Source of the DNA: Lysobacterales bacterium
GTDB lineage: Bacteria > Pseudomonadota > Gammaproteobacteria > Xanthomonadales > Rhodanobacteraceae
Assembly (NCBI GenBank): GCA_013298265.1
Contig: JAAFHE010000153.1
Location: 1-7,726, forward strand
Length of the DNA: 7,726 nt
Direction of reading: 5' to 3'
This document shows positions 6,707 through 7,726 of this stretch, piece by piece. The translations under genes and the position numbers were made by a program. The notes beneath the pieces were generated by a model. The model was not told the DNA's origin. It saw only the letters and a list, made by a program, of their open reading frames with translations, and ran no database searches. Position 1 is the first letter of the stretch, and each line of letters begins with the position of its first letter.

Positions 6707-7624
6707 ATGAGGGCCTACTACTGCCATCGCTTCGTGTTGCCGCTGCCGCCGGAGCATCGCTTTCCGATGGCCAAGTACGCGCTGCTGCATGAGCGCGTCG
6801 CGGCCGTGGCCGACGCGGCCGGAATCGAGCTGATCGAGCCCGGGCCGGCCAGCGACGGCGATCTCTGCCGTGCGCACACCGCGGACTATGTCCGGCGCGC
6901 CAGCGAAGGCGAACTCGACGCGACCGAGCAGCGCAGGATCGGGTTTCCCTGGTCGCCGGCGATGATCGAACGCTCGCGCCGTTCCAGCGGCGCGACGATG
7001 GCCGCGCTGGAGCACGCGCTGCGCGGCGGCCGCGTCGCGGTCAATCTGGCCGGCGGCACTCATCACGCATTTGCCGACCATGGCGCCGGCTATTGCGTGT
7101 TCAACGACTCCATCGTGGCCGCGCGGCACGTGCAGGCCAGTGGGCTGGCGCGGCGGGTGCTCGTCATCGACCTCGACGTGCATCAGGGCAACGGTACCGC
7201 GTCGATCGCGCGCGACGACGCGAGCATCTACACCTTCTCGCTGCACGGTGAACGCAACTATCCGGCGCTCAAGGAGCGCAGCGACCTCGACGTGGAACTG
7301 CCTGACGGCTGCGACGACGCATTCTATCTCCAGGCCCTGGCCCAGCACCTGCCGCGAGCGCTGGCTGCCGCCGATGCGGATGCGGCGATCTATCTCGCGG
7401 GTGCGGATCCGTATGTCGGTGATCGTCTGGGCCGGCTCGGTCTGAGCAAGGCTGGGCTCGCCGGGCGCGACCAGATGGTGCTGGACGCCTGCGTGCGGCA
7501 TGATCTGCCGCTTGCGATCAGCATGGCAGGCGGCTATGCGGTGGACGTTGCCGACATCGTGGACATCCACTACGCCACCGTCCTGGCTGCCGCGGCCTGT
7601 GCGCGCCGTATGGCAGCGGCTTAA
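6707..7624 (+). CDS. Histone-deacetylase-family amidohydrolase, class IV-like
   Basis: A 305-residue zinc-dependent deacetylase of the HDAC/arginase fold. It probably removes acetyl groups from lysine side chains or small amides; the substrate is unknown. The N-terminal EHRFPMAKYALL at 16-27 is typical of class IV (HDAC11-like) members. The active site is complete: GGTHHAF with the His119-His120 pair, GYCVFND near 128, IDLDVHQGNGTA with Asp155 plus zinc ligands Asp157 and His159, SLHGERNYP near 178, AGADPYVGDRLGRLGLS with zinc ligand Asp234, and AGGYA with the transition-state Tyr277. The ATG at 6707 keeps the EHRFP motif intact. A TTG at 6674 would add 11 unsupported residues. No Shine-Dalgarno is visible, so expression may be weak or leaderless. 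It lies 100 bp after pckG on the same strand with no clear terminator between, so co-transcription is possible. A link to acetyl metabolism is only suggestive. Confidence 0.92.
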   Translation: MRAYYCHRFVLPLPPEHRFPMAKYALLHERVAAVADAAGIELIEPGPASDGDLCRAHTADYVRRASEGELDATEQRRIGFPWSPAMIERSRRSSGATMAALEHALRGGRVAVNLAGGTHHAFADHGAGYCVFNDSIVAARHVQASGLARRVLVIDLDVHQGNGTASIARDDASIYTFSLHGERNYPALKERSDLDVELPDGCDDAFYLQALAQHLPRALAAADADAAIYLAGADPYVGDRLGRLGLSKAGLAGRDQMVLDACVRHDLPLAISMAGGYAVDVADIVDIHYATVLAAAACARRMAAA

Positions 7625-7659
7625 ACCCCGCGTCCGGTTCCGGCATCCAAGCCGGCACC

Positions 7660-7726
7660 ATGAATACAGCCTGCCTACCCATGAGTCATGCGATGCCTGA
7701 GCCGGCGACCGCCCCTGCCGACGACG
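7660..7726 (+). CDS. Possible start of a further gene, cut by the edge
   Basis: From an ATG at 7660 a frame stays open to the window edge for 22 codons (MNTACLPMSHAMPEPATAPADD). In-frame ATGs at 7681 and 7693 are alternative starts. The Ala/Pro-rich residues are compatible with a flexible N-terminus, but the stretch is too short to recognise and no ribosome binding site is visible. It would follow the deacetylase by 35 bp on the same strand. It may be a real gene or a chance open frame in GC-rich DNA. Confidence 0.3.
   Translation, partial: MNTACLPMSHAMPEPATAPADD

Noticed and set aside
6413..7570. 385-codon open frame antisense to the deacetylase
   Set aside because: A shadow of the deacetylase reading frame. 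It runs over the pckG end and has no domain.
7640..7655. CCGGC / GCCGG hairpin after the deacetylase stop
   Set aside because: Five pairs with no T-run, too weak to call a terminator.

Overview
The window is a dense, GC-rich stretch of ordinary bacterial chromosome. Its long GC-biased shadow frames, its membrane-anchored E. coli-type FadE and its GTP-dependent PEP carboxykinase suggest a high-GC gammaproteobacterium. Something in or near the Xanthomonadales is my guess, with modest confidence. I see no RNA genes, mobile elements, CRISPR arrays or phage genes.

Left part (1-4000), minus strand: a predicted operon reads leftwards from about 3970. It holds an alpha/beta hydrolase (3078-3935) followed 18 bp later by a full-length fadE acyl-CoA dehydrogenase (591-3059) with a strong ribosome binding site. 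An imperfect hairpin with a GAAA loop follows the fadE stop and probably ends or weakens transcription. Beyond it lies a small DUF4442/hotdog-fold thioesterase-like gene (22-489) on the same strand.

Middle (3936-4833): an AT-richer divergent intergenic region separates the hydrolase-fadE pair from a TetR-family regulator on the plus strand (4118-4702). It contains a 16-bp inverted repeat, TCAAAC-ATAC-GTTTGA, directly next to a reasonable -10 box for the operon. The core fits the consensus I recall for the Pseudomonas beta-oxidation regulator PsrA. This suggests a local switch in which the TetR protein represses hydrolase-fadE until a fatty acyl ligand appears. A 131-bp gap with several inverted repeats then leads into the next gene.

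Right part (4834-7726), plus strand: pckG, a complete GTP-dependent phosphoenolpyruvate carboxykinase (4834-6606), then a compact class IV-like histone-deacetylase-family hydrolase (6707-7624) with its zinc site intact, then possibly the first codons of another gene running off the edge.

Functionally, FadE opens beta-oxidation and PckG opens gluconeogenesis from oxaloacetate, so the window joins fat breakdown to sugar synthesis. Only the TetR/hydrolase/fadE part looks like one regulatory unit. I do not see an obviously new system. The candidate operator and the hydrolase-FadE pairing are the points most worth testing.
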